Shown in pieces: positions 50,617 to 62,555 of a stretch of 64,000 nucleotides of DNA. Numbering within the stretch: position 1 is the stretch's first letter; each line of letters starts with the position of its first letter. Below the pieces are notes generated by a model. It searched no databases. It was not told the origin of the DNA and saw nothing but the letters and a program-made list of their open reading frames with translations. Origin of the DNA: Polytrichum commune (Eukaryota > Streptophyta > Polytrichopsida > Polytrichales > Polytrichaceae); contig OX485804.1 in the NCBI GenBank assembly GCA_950295325.1, forward strand, positions 52,376,429 to 52,440,428, in the 5' to 3' direction. A program made the position numbers and the translations under genes.

Positions 50617-52083
50617 CTAGCTGTTCGAAGACGAGCCTCTCCTTACGTGTTTGCATGTTTGTACATATTGATGGCTTATGGATTGTTTTTCTGGTGATCG
50701 TACGGTCAAGAGGTTCTTAAGTATCCTGAAAGTAGAGATCATTTATTGTTTATCGGTTGATCTCACATGACAGCCAGAAAGTAGACAGAGACAAGAGCTC
50801 ATTTGTAGGTTTGTAGCAAACAAACATATAGGATGTGATTTTAGAGAGAGGATGTAGCACTTTTCATCCAGTTCAACAAGCAGTATTTCTGATCCCAGCA
50901 GTATTTCTGGCAGGTTGACCAAGTTTATATGTGATTCTGAAAGTTCCAAATCTGTGGCATTCCTGTATGAAGGCACCAGTATAGGGTCTAAAGGACTGGC
51001 CATACAATCAGAACAATTCTTTGCTTGTAAGGTGGGACATTTTACATTGGTGGAAGTGAAGGAGGGTAATAAAGAAGGTTGACTGAACAATGCAGGTTGA
51101 CTTGTTGTATGGCAATGGGGATTTTCACCCACAGTATTGCAGTTCACACAGACATGCTTTTGAACACCATCTGCCTTTTTTTGTTTTGTTTTGAAGTCAC
51201 AGAGTTCAGAATGTTTATGTCTACCTGTGGATGCAGTCTGAGAATGATGAGTAGATTCTGATAACAATGTGTGGTTGGGTGTTCGATCCTCTTCACATCT
51301 ATATTGCGAATTTGGTGTAACTTAACCCTCCAGCATATCATTTGCTGAGCCACAGATACTTGTGTCAACCTTCTCCATCACACATGTGACCTTCCACAGC
51401 GAAAGGTGATGAGCTCCAAATGGTCGCCAGACATTGTTTGCAGTGGCACAAGGCGAATGATTCAGCCCCAAAAGGTTGGCAGTAATATTCACATGCCACA
51501 AGTTAACCCTAAATAACATAATACAATAGCTGCTCTTCAAATGATTATGGACACATGTTGCATAATCTGTCTATATACCGGACCCAACATAGTATCATAT
51601 AAAAGAAATAAAAATAACACTGGTGCTTTTTATTTGCACGGACGTGAATGGGTGGCGATCCTGTTTTACTTGGTGACAGGCTAGGCGTGCTTCCTATAGG
51701 CGTACTTCCTACCTTCTGGCAGCTTCATCATAGTATCATACTAGAAGCGCTGACCATAGCTTTCTAAATTCAAATACATTGCATTACTTAAGCTTTGGCT
51801 TACCTACATTCTCTGTGTACATGGCCTCCAATGGGTAAGTAGATGGAAGCAATGCTGGATCGACTTTCTTCGAATATTGGAAGGTCAAAATATGACACTA
51901 TATTATCACTGGACTCAGAAGGATTGATATCATGGGGGCCTTGGATCTGCTTGTAGCAGTGTGACCTTCGTATACATGTCAACATACCGTGTGTAGGTGG
52001 AGGTACTCTCAGCATTTCCTAATTTTCTTCACATATTCTAACTCGCCGCAAGGAAGGCATGGACTTAGGAATCACCGTTACTT
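50617..52083 (-). pseudogene. doubtful minus-strand coding remnant
   Basis: Several minus-strand pieces look protein-like. 51,947-51,807 (acceptor ACAAGCAG, donor AATGTAGGTAAGC) encodes an acidic Ser-rich segment. About 51,480-51,380 can be read as a Cys-rich CHCKQC...HMCDGE stretch. 51,315-50,743 is a 190-codon open frame containing KHVCVNCNT, which resembles the first half of a GATA-type zinc finger. The pieces do not join in phase, no LCNACG half is found, and one piece lacks an acceptor. So I list it only as a possible decayed transcription-factor gene. It lies tail to tail with the LONRF-type gene (150 bases apart). Confidence 0.2.
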
Positions 52084-53100
52084 ACTTAGAGGATGCTCAA
52101 CCAAGGAGCAATGGCGGACACGATCCAGGCTTCCGCCTGCATATCCGGAGGAATGTACTGCATTCTCACATTCGGCGAGCTGTTGGGGCGTCATCTCACT
52201 CTTGTTCTTTCCCCATACGAAGGAGATGTGGTTCGTAGCTCCCATTCCTTCCTTTTCAGGCTTAGACAGATTTGATCAGTTTGGGAAGTAATCTCAGTGG
52301 GTCTCATCGTTAGTTGTTGTTGTCATTAGTCTTCGAGAGGTGGCATTCGTCCTTGGTGATCGCTACTACTTATCCTTCTATTGGTATTGTTTGATTTAGG
52401 TCAGCTGTCCAACGTAAAGATCCGATTAGGGATTGGTCTCTCATTTAGTGAATGCCAAAGTAGCCTTTTGCACAAATGTGTAGGTCTTCTCAGCATGGGT
52501 TACCTATTGTTCACAATGCAACACTCAACCGGTTGAAAGAATTGGCGATCTTGTATCGTTATTCTGGCAGGCTGCAATGGAGCACCTGAATGTGGACACT
52601 AACAAAGATACATATAAAATTAAATTCAAAGCCAGAACATTAGATTGCTGGTGCCTCGAATTTTTGATTGGCATGTTAGCTAAGCATCAAGTGCTTCTTT
52701 TGATATTCAGCCAACTTAGCATGAAAGAGGGGAAGACTTTCCTTCCGTCAAATTCCTTGAGGTTCATCTCTTCTTTGTTACAGCTATATAAGCGTAATTC
52801 TTTCTTCCTGGGATCTTTCTTTTAGGAGCAAGGGCAGAAACTTCCGCATATGCATTCAACCTGGGCAAACACGAAGATGTGCAAATAGTGGTTATCAATC
52901 ATCATCAACCTCCATGATAATGGATTAATGTTTTACCCTCAGATTTCAGGTGTCTCAGGCTATTTCTCCATATCTCGGTGTGCCTCCTGTTGTAGGTGGC
53001 TTATACACTATTGATTTTGGGTGTGGGCTGTGGCTGCCACCAGGTGTCATTTCGTTCTGGTGTACTTGGCAGAATTGATGCGAACGGTATTAATATGAGG
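52084..53100 (+). pseudogene. relic duplicate of EDR2-like 5-prime end
   Basis: 52,110-52,226 matches exon 1 of the EDR2-like gene (both begin GGAG...CAATGGCGGACACGATC and continue GGAG...TGTACTGCATTC...GGCATTT/CGTCATCT...GGAGAT). The match extends about 30 bases upstream and into the intron (CAGATTTGATCAGTT versus CAGATTGGATCAGTT). About 52,965-53,099 matches the end of intron 1 and exon 2 (GTGGCTTATAC, then GCCACCAG, then a VSFRSGVL reading beside VSLRSGIL). The copy has lost the conserved PH start (EGYLYSFG) and the RVEDTGRQ core. No exon 3 or later exon is recognisable. Retained intron similarity shows a DNA-level duplication, not a retrocopy. Opposite orientation to the parent, 16 kb away. 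Confidence 0.8.
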
Positions 53101-53379
53101 TAGGTGCGCCGATATCTTGCCACTAAAGCCATGGAATAAGAAAAATGTTCTTCAGACAGTATCACTTTCAGTATTTTACTGGAAGTAATCTACACTATTC
53201 AAAATCAATGTGCTAGGACTTGATTGATCCGATCCTTTGAAACCCTCTGCTCAATCCTTGATTCTTTAGGAGCAGAGTTAGGCCGGCGATATTGAAGCTA
53301 ACAAGAGTTTGGCTGAGACTTATCCTCAATTAAGGTCATACATTTTTCCTTTCTTTGTTGAGATTCCGTCTCTTCAGCC
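53101..53379 (+). other. ADP-glucose phosphorylase upstream sequence
   Basis: Short space between the relic and the next ATG; must hold promoter and leader of that gene. No motif assigned. Confidence 0.4.
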
Positions 53380-56300
53380 ATGGCCGAGTTCAGGAGAGAC
53401 CCACTACTTCAAAGATGGGTGATCATCTCCAACAAGAGGAGCAAGCGCCCCTCAGACTTCAAGACTGTGGACGGTGACTCTCACAAGTCAGGGCCTTGTG
53501 CATTTTGCCCCGGTTTTGAGAGGGAAACAGGTCGTGAAGTGTACGCGGTGAGAGATGGCAGGGAAGGTGGTGCAGGAGACTGGCGATTGAGGGTAGTTGT
53601 CAACATGTTTCCTGCAGTTTCAGCCGAGGCACATTGTGGGCCTCCGAGTGAAGAGGAGGATCCTGTATTTGGTGAATGCCGGTTGCCAGGATTCGGAAGC
53701 CATGAGGTGGTCATCGAGACTCCCAAGCATGACCTAGGCCTTGCTGATTTGGCAGTCCCTCACATCGCTGAGGTAATTCTCTCCCAATCAATGAGAGATG
53801 GGTTTAACCAAAAAAATTGGGGTACTGGAAGGGGAGAGGAAAACAATCTCCTGTTGGTTGTGGGTTCATTCAACTATGTAAATTATGGTTGAAGGAAACG
53901 CCACTTGCAGGTGAACTGGAATTGGCATGTGGATAGTTGTTTGTAGTCAGTAGGAAAGATGACTTCCAAGTAGATTAGTCACCTTAGCACTTCAATCCTT
54001 GAGAATGGAAGGCAGCCATCAAGTATGTTAGTCATCAAGAGATGTCAGCATGGTAATGGAGATACTAATGCTAACGAATCAAGTTTTTGATGCTTGAAGA
54101 TGGCTGTGGAATAAGTTTGTCATCACAACCTTAGATGCTTGAGAAATGAAAGATGGCTGTGTGCACACATATAAGAGAGCAACCTTCTCTGCGTGGGCTT
54201 CTCCTTTGCACTAGTGCAATGACAAGTTTGCACTTGAGCAACCATGTGACTTTAGAGTACTTGACTTTTCTCATGATGTGGATCCCTTGTTTTTTCCTTT
54301 TCCATTTTGCTATAGCTTTTTGGCATGAACGAGGGGATACTAGTGCTGATGAATCAAGTTTCAACAGTGGACCCGACATATGTAGGCACCCATGCTTTGC
54401 GAGGCATCTGAATGGCTTTAGTCTATATATATTTAATCTTGTTATGGTATTTTCTACTGTTGATGAGTGTAGGTGCTCAAGTCTTATCAAGTGCGGCTCA
54501 AAGAGTTTCGAAAAGACTCTCGGTTGAAATACTGTCAGGTAATGGTTCTCTACTTTGTGAATGCACAGATATTTGGAAGTTACCATGGCATAGGACCACA
54601 TGATGTACAGTTGGACAAGTTCGATTTCAAGGGGATTAGTTGGAAGGGCCTGTAAATTATATAATGTGGTCAAATAACAAGTTTGCGGTTGGGAGGCATA
54701 TCATCTTAGAGGGCTCTATATTTCGACATAAAGTAGTTATCTTTTCCTGACTTTGTCATGTGTCATTTGTACATTGGCTGAGGTCCGCTTGAATCTCATG
54801 TGAAATTTGCGTTCCTGTGAAACCAATTAGATGAAATAGAGCGGCCTTTATGGTATTTATGATTCAATAAGTATTTGATTTCACATATGTTTTGGTTACA
54901 TGTGCATTGTCTGGCCCTCCTACCTCTATTAGTTCCAAGTAACATACACATCAACACGCAACCATAAATACTTCTATGCGTTCATGCAAACTTTGTTCCT
55001 CATTGTTCATGTGCATTGATATCATGGGTGTTTTCTTATGTTTACAGATATTCAAGAACAAAGGACGTAGAGCTGGTGCATCGATGACACACTCTCATAG
55101 TCAGATAGTGGCTCTCCCTATAATAGTCTATAACATGGAGGAAGAACTCCGTGGTGCAAAAGCTTACTATGGTGAACACAACAGGTGCATCTTCTGTGAT
55201 GTAGTTTCTCATGTCACCACTACCAGCTTGGCGCGTCTCATTGACCAAAATGAGCATTTTGTCACATTGGCCCCATATGCTCCTCGGTTCCCCTATGAGA
55301 CATGGTTACTTCCCAAGCAACATGCTTCAAACTATGAAACCATTTGTGAAGATGAGGTAAGCTTAGTTTTGTCTATTATCATGTGTATGCTAGTGTCATT
55401 GGACCTTCTGAAGAACTATTTGAGATGTTGCTTTCAACACTTGACATTTAAACACTGACTTAACATTCTTGAGTAACTTATATACTCTCTTGGCGCAAAT
55501 GAAATCATTCTTAGGCTAAATGGAGAACCTAAGAATTATTACATTTGGGGTGCGCCTCTTCAATCGAATCTTTGTAGATTTCCAAAGAGGCAACAATGAG
55601 GTTTTGATGAATGAGGGCTTGCCACTTGATTGTGCTCGGCATTCAGGCATGCAATCAAGAATCTTGATTCTTGGAAAGTATTTCTGAAGCTAGAATAGAA
55701 AGGGAGCATCTTTACAACGCTCAACAATGTCATGAACTCAGTGAAATTCTCATTGTCACTGTAGATAGCCAAATTACTTGAGCACCAAGGTGTCATAGAA
55801 TTGTGGCATGGATGTATAGTATATAGATTTTGAACACCAAAGCACAAATATTGAAGCAAATGCCTGTATATATGTTCTGATTAACAAACTCAGGTCTTTC
55901 ATGAAAGAGTTCTAAAGTCCATTGGGTCTAGAATTGTTTAGAAGAGGATGCCTAGAGATTACAGCCCACAACCTTTTTCGCCCAATCTAGGTTTGAAGTG
56001 GTCCTATCAACTTTCAGATCTTTGTAGAGGTCGAGTCCATTTTCATATATTGACGAATATTATTCAGTGATATCTTATGTTATATGTGTAGACTCGAGCA
56101 GTTTCTCTAGGAGGCTCTTTTAGAAATTTTGATAGATTGAATGCCACAATGAGAAAGAAGAATATTTATCAATTGCTTCTTGACAGGTGCAAACATGTGA
56201 TCAGATTTGTTTTCTAACTGAAATACATGGCTATCATTGTTTGTGATGTGTAATTGTTGTACAGGTGCTAGCCATGGCCGAGCTATTGAAACTAACTTTG

Positions 56301-56519
56301 AAGAAATTTGAAGCTGCTTTTGAGTTTTCACAATATAATTACATGCTCCAAACAACACCCTTGGAGGAGCACTATTACAACAATCCATACTATCATTGGT
56401 ATTTGTGCCTTGTCCCACATCTTGAGACTCTTGGTGGTTTTGAACTCACCAGCGGTTGCTACATGAATTCCGTGTCTCCTGAGAATGCTGCAGAGGTGCT
56501 AAGGAATACGAACGTCTGA
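53380..56519 (+). CDS. ADP-glucose phosphorylase (GalT-like, HIT superfamily)
   Basis: Homologue of Arabidopsis At5g18200, which phosphorolyses ADP-glucose to glucose 1-phosphate and ADP and belongs to the GalT branch of HIT proteins. Four coding exons: 53,380-53,772; 54,473-54,538; 55,048-55,356; 56,265-56,519; all phase 0, GT-AG; 340 residues (the Arabidopsis protein has 351). N-terminal FRRDPLLQRWVIISNKRSKRP is the family start; CAFC (about residue 46) and CIFC (in NRCIFCDVV) are the zinc-type Cys pairs. The nucleotidyl-transfer motif is HSHSQ in GASMTHSHSQIVALP (first and second His flank the Ser; the second His is the expected nucleophile). WLLPKQH and YHWYLCLVPH follow, and GGFELTSGCYMNSVSPE closes the protein. 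No transit peptide seen, so probably cytosolic. All expected motifs are present, so it should be active. Confidence 0.95.
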
Positions 56520-57149
56520 CTTGCACTAGAATGTTTATTGTGTCTTGTGAAAGGAGCTTGTTGGTAGATTATCCGATGATTGAAAGAAGTGGATATTATT
56601 TTGGTGACCTTTAGACATTGTATTATGCTTCCCTTGGGTGAAGCTTGGCAAGGAGTTTTTGTTCTCTATATTGTGTTATGCTGTCATGGAGAGAACCCCA
56701 TTTAGAAAAAAGAAAATTGGTAATTGACACCTTCAATTTATTTCTTTGATCCATATGTTTAGTATAATGTTGGTTAATTTACTTAAATTTAGGCTTTCTT
56801 TTGCTTTTTCAAATTTCCTTTTAGTGAAGTGTATTAGTGCACACTGTATATTGTCCTTGTTACAAATGATTTGTTTGATATAAAAAAATGTTCAACTTTT
56901 TTGGTGACTATCTTTTATATGTGTATTATAATGCATATGTTTTATGTGCACATTATTTTTTTAATGCATAGTGCAAAGTTTACTTTTATTTTGATCTGAC
57001 ATGGACCGCCTTGGGTATATATTGTGTAGGATGGTGTGCACAAAGGGTAGTCATTGTTTAAAATACATTAACTGACAATTATTGACATCTTTATATTTTG
57101 TATACAACATTGATTGTTTGTTTGCTTTGGCAAATTGAGCCTGGGTCAT
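56520..57149. other. ADP-glucose phosphorylase 3-prime flank
   Basis: AT-rich, T-rich on the plus strand; the first few hundred bases are the likely 3-prime UTR. Nothing else seen. Confidence 0.5.
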
Positions 57150-57618
57150 GGTTTAAGAAGCACTAATTTTGGCTGATCACATCGGCTGATCTACTCACTC
57201 AACAAGGTGTTGTAAGACGTGGTCTACAAAATGTGAACAATATTGAACCTCATTCAATACTTACAAAATGTTCACATGTTACAAAGGTTGATTTTGTGGT
57301 CATTTCCACCTAACATTCTGGCATTTGTGAACCCCTCTCCCCCATGTATTGGATTAGACAGTCATCTACATATGAAGTTTGAATTCTATGTTTTCAATTC
57401 CTTGGAATCATATGCCACACTAAATACAAAATAACACCAACTTTGACCAATATGACATTGGTAGTGTAAGCAAGGTGAGAGAATGGCTTAAGAAAAATGC
57501 CAAATTTAGCCAATCACATTGGTTAATCTAGAATCTACTCATTGAACAAGGTGATGTAAGAAATGCTTAACAAAGGTGAAGAATAACCTCATTCAATAAC
57601 TTACATTCTCATGTGTTA
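57150..57618. repeat. host tandem repeat, copies A and left half of B
   Basis: Copy A (about 57,150-57,470) carries CTCACTCAACAAGGTG, CATTCAATACTTAC, ACATGTTACAAAGG and GATTTTGTGGTCATTTCC. Copy B starts at about 57,480 and is cut at 57,618 by the PIF/Harbinger element. Confidence 0.85.
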
Positions 57619-57639
57619 GAACGTCCCCACCAGCCTGGG
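57619..57639 (+). repeat. left terminal inverted repeat
   Basis: Starts directly after the TTA duplication; 17 of 21 bases match the right end. Confidence 0.9.
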
Positions 57640-57649
57640 TATACGGCAG

Positions 57650-59224
57650 TTGAACGGCACTCCTGAAAACTCGCTGCCGGGGTCGCCAAGTCTCAACGTC
57701 CACCAGTCTCCGGTATCGACAAAAAGGGTCCCGGGCCGGGCATTTGAGAGGAGTGCTCTGGGTATTTTCGCCTCGGGTACCAAGCCCTCCCTGCCAACGC
57801 CATCGCCCAAGTTTCCTTTATTTGGACTTATTCTACCATGTCAGGAAGGGGGGGGGGGGGATGTAGCTGCAACGGGTGGGAGGACCAAGAAGGGCAGGAA
57901 CTTCTGCCCGGAGGAGGAAGAACAGTGTTGCAGAAGTTTCATGCACACTTCCACAGACTCCAGGAGAGGGATAGGGCACAAGAATGCGGCATTTTGGACC
58001 AGTGTTGCGGTGCACTATGCAAGACACAAACCTGAGGGAGGAGCAAATCGTCATGCTAGGTCTCTAGAGACAAAATGGAATGACATCAAAGCATCTGTGG
58101 CCAAGTTCACTGGTTGCTATTTGTCAGTCAAAGATCTTGATGAGAGTGGGAAAACAGAGGATGACATTGTATTAGATGCAATGCACTTGTACAAACAAAA
58201 GTGTGGGAAGGCATTTGTTCTTAAACATTGTTGGTTGTTGTTAAAGAGTTATCCTAGATTTGCTACAATTTTCATGGGCAAGCGGACGGCTGGAGGGTTC
58301 GATCTGCCTTCTCCGAACGCGTTGCCAGTGGATCGTCGCGATTTGCTCTCCCCAAATGGGGAGGCCCTCTCCACCGAATCGCCACGTGCACAGATTCGGC
58401 CACAAGGTGCTAAGTCCTCAAAGGCTGATCACCTACACAGTAAGGGGAAGGAGCAAGCTTTGCGTGCTAATGCAAAAGCTACAATTGACTTTGTTGCTGC
58501 TACATTGAAGAAAGCTGAGCAAATTGCTCAGCAAAATACATTTAGTTTGTTTACACTAGAGGATAAGTTGATTACCTGTGACCTTGCTAGGCAGTGGCTC
58601 CACCTCCGCAGGACCCAAGAGCTTGCAAAGCTCAAGGCCCAAGTTGCTGCTGAGCAAGCTGCCTCCAACGTCCCTGTTCCTCCTCGGGTTGGAGTCTGCT
58701 CCACCCCCAACAATGTGACTCCTTCGTGTGTGTAGACGCCTTCGAGCTCACTTGCACTTGCACTTGCACCAACACATGGCCAAGGGTTAGTGTTTAGGGA
58801 TGCACCTGCAACAACACAAACACATCACCAAGGGTTAGGGTTTAGGGATTTGAACGAGGATGAGGTTGCTGATGCTGATGATTGTGCCGAGCTAGATTGC
58901 GAGGAGGATTCATCTGACTTGTTTGGGGACAGGAGGAGGGTAGTTGATCTCAATTCATTTGGGAATAACTTCGGCCAATCAACTTCGGACCACAAGGAAG
59001 ACACCACCATCAACCTGGATTCACAAGTTAGTGAATTCCAAGTTAATCCTCCCCCATCACAACGTCGCCGCCTCTCAATAGACCCTCATGATATACATGC
59101 TGCTCATGTCCAGTTTTGGACCTTTGGAATTCGCGAAGATTATGCTAATAGGCTGCAATCCTCTCAACAAGTCCATACACCCTCTTCTCACAATTCATTC
59201 ACACCTCAATCCACATGGCTGTAG
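57650..59224 (+). pseudogene. PIF/Harbinger accessory ORF (trihelix/NAM-associated)
   Basis: In PIF/Harbinger elements a Myb/trihelix-like partner binds DNA and helps the transposase. A trihelix-type domain starts near residue 80: KKGRNFCPEEEEQCCRSF, NAAFWTSVAVHYARHKPEG, SLETKWNDIKASVAKFTGCY, then a NAM-associated C-terminal region with Ala/Lys-rich helix (QALRANAKATIDF...RRTQELAKLKAQVAAEQAA). The frame is open for 361 codons to TAG at 58,733-58,735 and then stays open in the same frame for 163 more codons to 59,224. So a single nonsense codon may have shortened a longer protein. The tail has a short internal repeat (QGLVFRD, QGLGFRD) and an acidic stretch. A G13 run at 57,848-57,860 is prone to slippage. 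The true start may lie downstream of 57,650, since the first codons overlap subterminal sequence. Confidence 0.8.
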
Positions 59225-60583
59225 GGTTTAGGGGCGTAGGAATAAAAAAATTTAGGGTTTAGCTCTCTTGAGTATTTAAATCAGTTTCTTCTATTCCAGC
59301 ATGTTCATGTTTCCACATTGAAATCCTTATATTTTTGTGTATCATTCGAATGCTTGTGATATGTCCATTATGCTGAACCCTAAACCCTCACATAAACCCT
59401 CACATAAACTCAGCTTAACCCTCTCAACTTGCATTAATCCTAAACCTCACACAATCTAAAAGCTCTCAACCCAAATCTGCTTAAGCTCTCAACCCAAAAT
59501 TGCTTAAGCTCTCAACCAAAATCTGCTTAAGCTCTCAACCCAAATCTGCTTAAGCTCTCAACCCAAAATCTGCGAAGTGACCCAGCTCTCAACCACCTAA
59601 TGGCTGCCCATGCCCGATGATCATGATGCTAAACCTAAACATGCCCGATATGATTTGTGATATGATATTAAGCTAGTTTTGATCTGATCTGATGTGATAT
59701 TAACAAAATGATTAACACAGATATTAACAATGACATTTACAATATAATTAACAATATAATTAACAATGACATTATCGTTTTGATTAACAATATAATTAAG
59801 GCTTTCATTAACATGGGTGATTAACAATGATATTAACAATTTGATTAACAAAATGATTAAAAATATCATCAACAAGTTGATTAACAAAATAATTAAAATT
59901 TTAATTAACAAAGCGATTAACAATTTGCTTATCGATGTTTTTAAGGAGATGAGTTAAAAAATATGCGCAAAAATATGTTTAAGGATGTGTTTATTAATGT
60001 TTTTGTCAATGTGTAAGATTTTATCACTATATCGTTAATTTGAGACTTTCTATTGTCTCAAATTCATATATGGACCACAACAACATGGTCTAATGTTTGG
60101 GTCGTCCTACCTAAATACACTATATGTCAACAATAGAAAAGTGGAGAAACATATAATCACCTTGTTCATTTCAAATTTTGGGAATTAGTGTTCAAGATTC
60201 TCACTGGACATCAGTAAGAGCGAGAGCACTGTATTTGTTTTTGATTGGAAACCGCTAAACGCCACGCAACCCAAATGTTGGGTCTATCGATTTGTGTTTT
60301 ATGATGTGTTTTATGATGTGTTTATTAATGTGTTTGACAATGTGTATAATAATTTGCTTATCAATATGTTTAAGGGTATAAGCAATAATATAAGTATGTC
60401 AACCAAAACATTGACATTACTAATTAACCCTCTTGCAAGGCATTTATTGGAAATCACAAACATCGAACATGTATGTGGTATAGGTAATCGTTTACAATAT
60501 GTGACCAATATAACTCTTTGTAGTGTAAGGAATTAAACTATAATATGTGGGTGCACCTAAAACCAAACAATATTCTGTACTAC
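59225..60583. repeat. internal AT-rich repeats of the PIF/Harbinger element
   Basis: Holds a 23-bp minisatellite (AGCTCTCAACCCAAATCTGC units, 5 copies, 59,461-59,573). A degenerate ATTAACAA(T/A) array follows at about 59,697-59,935. Two related AATTTGCTTATC(G/A)AT...TTTAAGG segments lie at about 59,922 and 60,351. Long minus-strand frames here are repeat artefacts. Confidence 0.75.
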
Positions 60584-61891
60584 CTATTGGTAATTGGAAC
60601 CTTTTTCATTCCACAAATGTTGAACCAAATCGTCGCGCAAAGCGTAATAAGTTTCCGAGTCTTGCAAGTTGGAAGTGCCAACTTGAAGGTCGTTGAAAGT
60701 GAAGCCCCGTCTCAATGTAGTCTGAGATGTGCTTGGAGCGTGCAGTTCCGGAAGATCTTCGTCAACTTCATCCTCAATGATCATGTTATGCATAATGATA
60801 CATGCGTACATGACATCAGCCATATCGGATGTGTTTCACAATCTGCAAGGATGTGCAATCATAGACCACCTTGATTGCAATACACCGAAACACCTTTCCA
60901 CATCTTTTCGGGCGGATTCCTGACAAGCAGAGAAGTTGCTCTCTTTTTGGTCTTCTGGATCTTGTAGACTTTGCACGAAACAACTCCATTTAGGATAAAT
61001 CCCATCAGCAAGCAAGTAGTATTTATCATACCAGTTTCCATTAACCCAAAATCCCACTCCATTTGCATGGCCAGTCAGTAGATTCTGTACGAGAGGGCTC
61101 CTATCGAGAACATTAAGGTCATTATTCCCCCCAAGAATGCCAAAGAATGCATGCCAAGTCCACAACCTGTAATCACACACAACCTCCAATATGATGGACC
61201 TATTTTTGTTCTTGTCTTGATATGACCACTGCAAGGCAACATGACATAGTTTCCATTTCCAATGCATGCAGTCAATACTACCAAACATACCGGGCCACCC
61301 CCTATCTTGGTTAACGGTCATTTGGGTCACAATATCATTATGAGTGGGTTGACGTAAATACTCTTGTTCAAAACACCTTCGAATCCCCCTGCACCAACGC
61401 AACATGGCTTCTCGAGCAGTGCTAGGCGCCATCCGACAATACTCTTCTTGCGCCTTGGCAGGTGTGCCGAGCGAGAGCATGCGCATGGCCGCTGTAGCCT
61501 TTTGCAATGATGACAACCCAATAGCACCAATACAATTTGTTTTTTTGCTCAAAATAGTCGTCAACTGAACACACAACATCGTGCAAACGCAAAAAAAGAA
61601 ACACTTTCGCATCCTATACACCTCGCGAAATGAGGCTGCATCAAATACGGGGGTTGGGGAGAAGTAGTCGTTGTACAACAATTCAGCATGAAACAACACA
61701 AGTCTATCTTTGTTAGGTTGTCTACCTGGTCGGCTACCACCCCTTGGAAATGGTTCCTCATCCGAGGAGTCTAACTGATTTTGGTACACTATTTGGTTCA
61801 TCATGTATTCTTCTTCCTCGTCATCTTCTAGGTTGTTTCTAATACTTTGGTTATAAGCCCTCCACTGATCAGACATTCTAACAAATTGCAC
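60584..61891 (-). pseudogene. PIF/Harbinger transposase (ALP1-like DDE)
   Basis: Read from 61,891: acidic N-terminus, helix-turn-helix region with GLSSLQKATAAMRML, then the DDE_Tnp_4 nuclease. Catalytic residues are visible: Asp in GWPGMFGSIDCMHW, Asp in GGNNDLNVLDRSP, Glu in ARKDVERCFGVLQSRW. The typical NGNWYDKYYLLADGIYPKW segment is present. A TGA at 60,836-60,838 stops the first frame at 351 residues where the family usually has Trp. The same frame then continues through MADVMYACIIMHNMIIEDE to a stop at 60,584 (435 residues in all, a normal length). Between a T7 run (61,540-61,546) and an A7 run (61,591-61,597) about 15 residues are read out of frame. The family sequence (HDVVCSVDDYFEQK) is found there in the alternative frame. 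Confidence 0.92.
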
Positions 61892-62555
61892 AGAACCCTA
61901 AAACAGAATTCAAACACGAGGAAAGGAAAAAAAAACACTCAAAGGCCATAAACGTTTGGGAATGGAAACGGAACTCAATGACGGAAAATGAAAATGGGTA
62001 GGCCTAACTTATACACGATAAATCGAACCTCAAATAATGATTGAATAATGCGAGTGATTCCTTATTAGGGATTTGATGGAATCTAAGTATTCGAATGATG
62101 GGTGGTCGAGGCATGGGTGCGCAAGGCCCCCTATAGTCAATTATTCTAAATCATTTTGCATCCATAAACGCTTGGTTTAGGGTCGCCAAGAAAATGTCAA
62201 GTTCAAGACCACGAGGCGTTTTTGGATTTTGTGGGAAATATGTGTGCCATTTTATCCACGTTCTTATGTTTGCAATTGTCTCAAAATGCCAAAACAATCC
62301 CAAATTAACGAATATAGTGATTAATATGACGACCCAAACATTACTCCGGATGTTACTAATTTTCCTTTACTCGATTCCGAACTAATGTAGACCATTTCAT
62401 CAAAGATGATTTAACACAAAACCTATAGGGGGTGGAGTTTTTTTTTTTTTATATTGGATGTCTACAATCATGATATCTCTATATTGTGGTCCATATATTA
62501 ATTAGATACAAGATAAATGCTCAAATTAACGAGGTATTTTATTTTATTCACGGGC
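61892..62555. other. PIF/Harbinger sequence upstream of the transposase
   Basis: Non-coding part of the element that should contain the transposase promoter. AT-rich; no motif assigned. Confidence 0.5.

Noticed and set aside
58771-58850. Telomere-like AGGGTTAGGGTTTAGGG stretch
   Set aside because: It is a short coding repeat (QGLVFRD / QGLGFRD) in the accessory ORF, not an interstitial telomere.
59621-59923. 100-codon hydrophobic minus-strand ORF
   Set aside because: It is a translation of the degenerate ATTAACAA array in the PIF/Harbinger element, giving a Leu/Ile-rich artefact.
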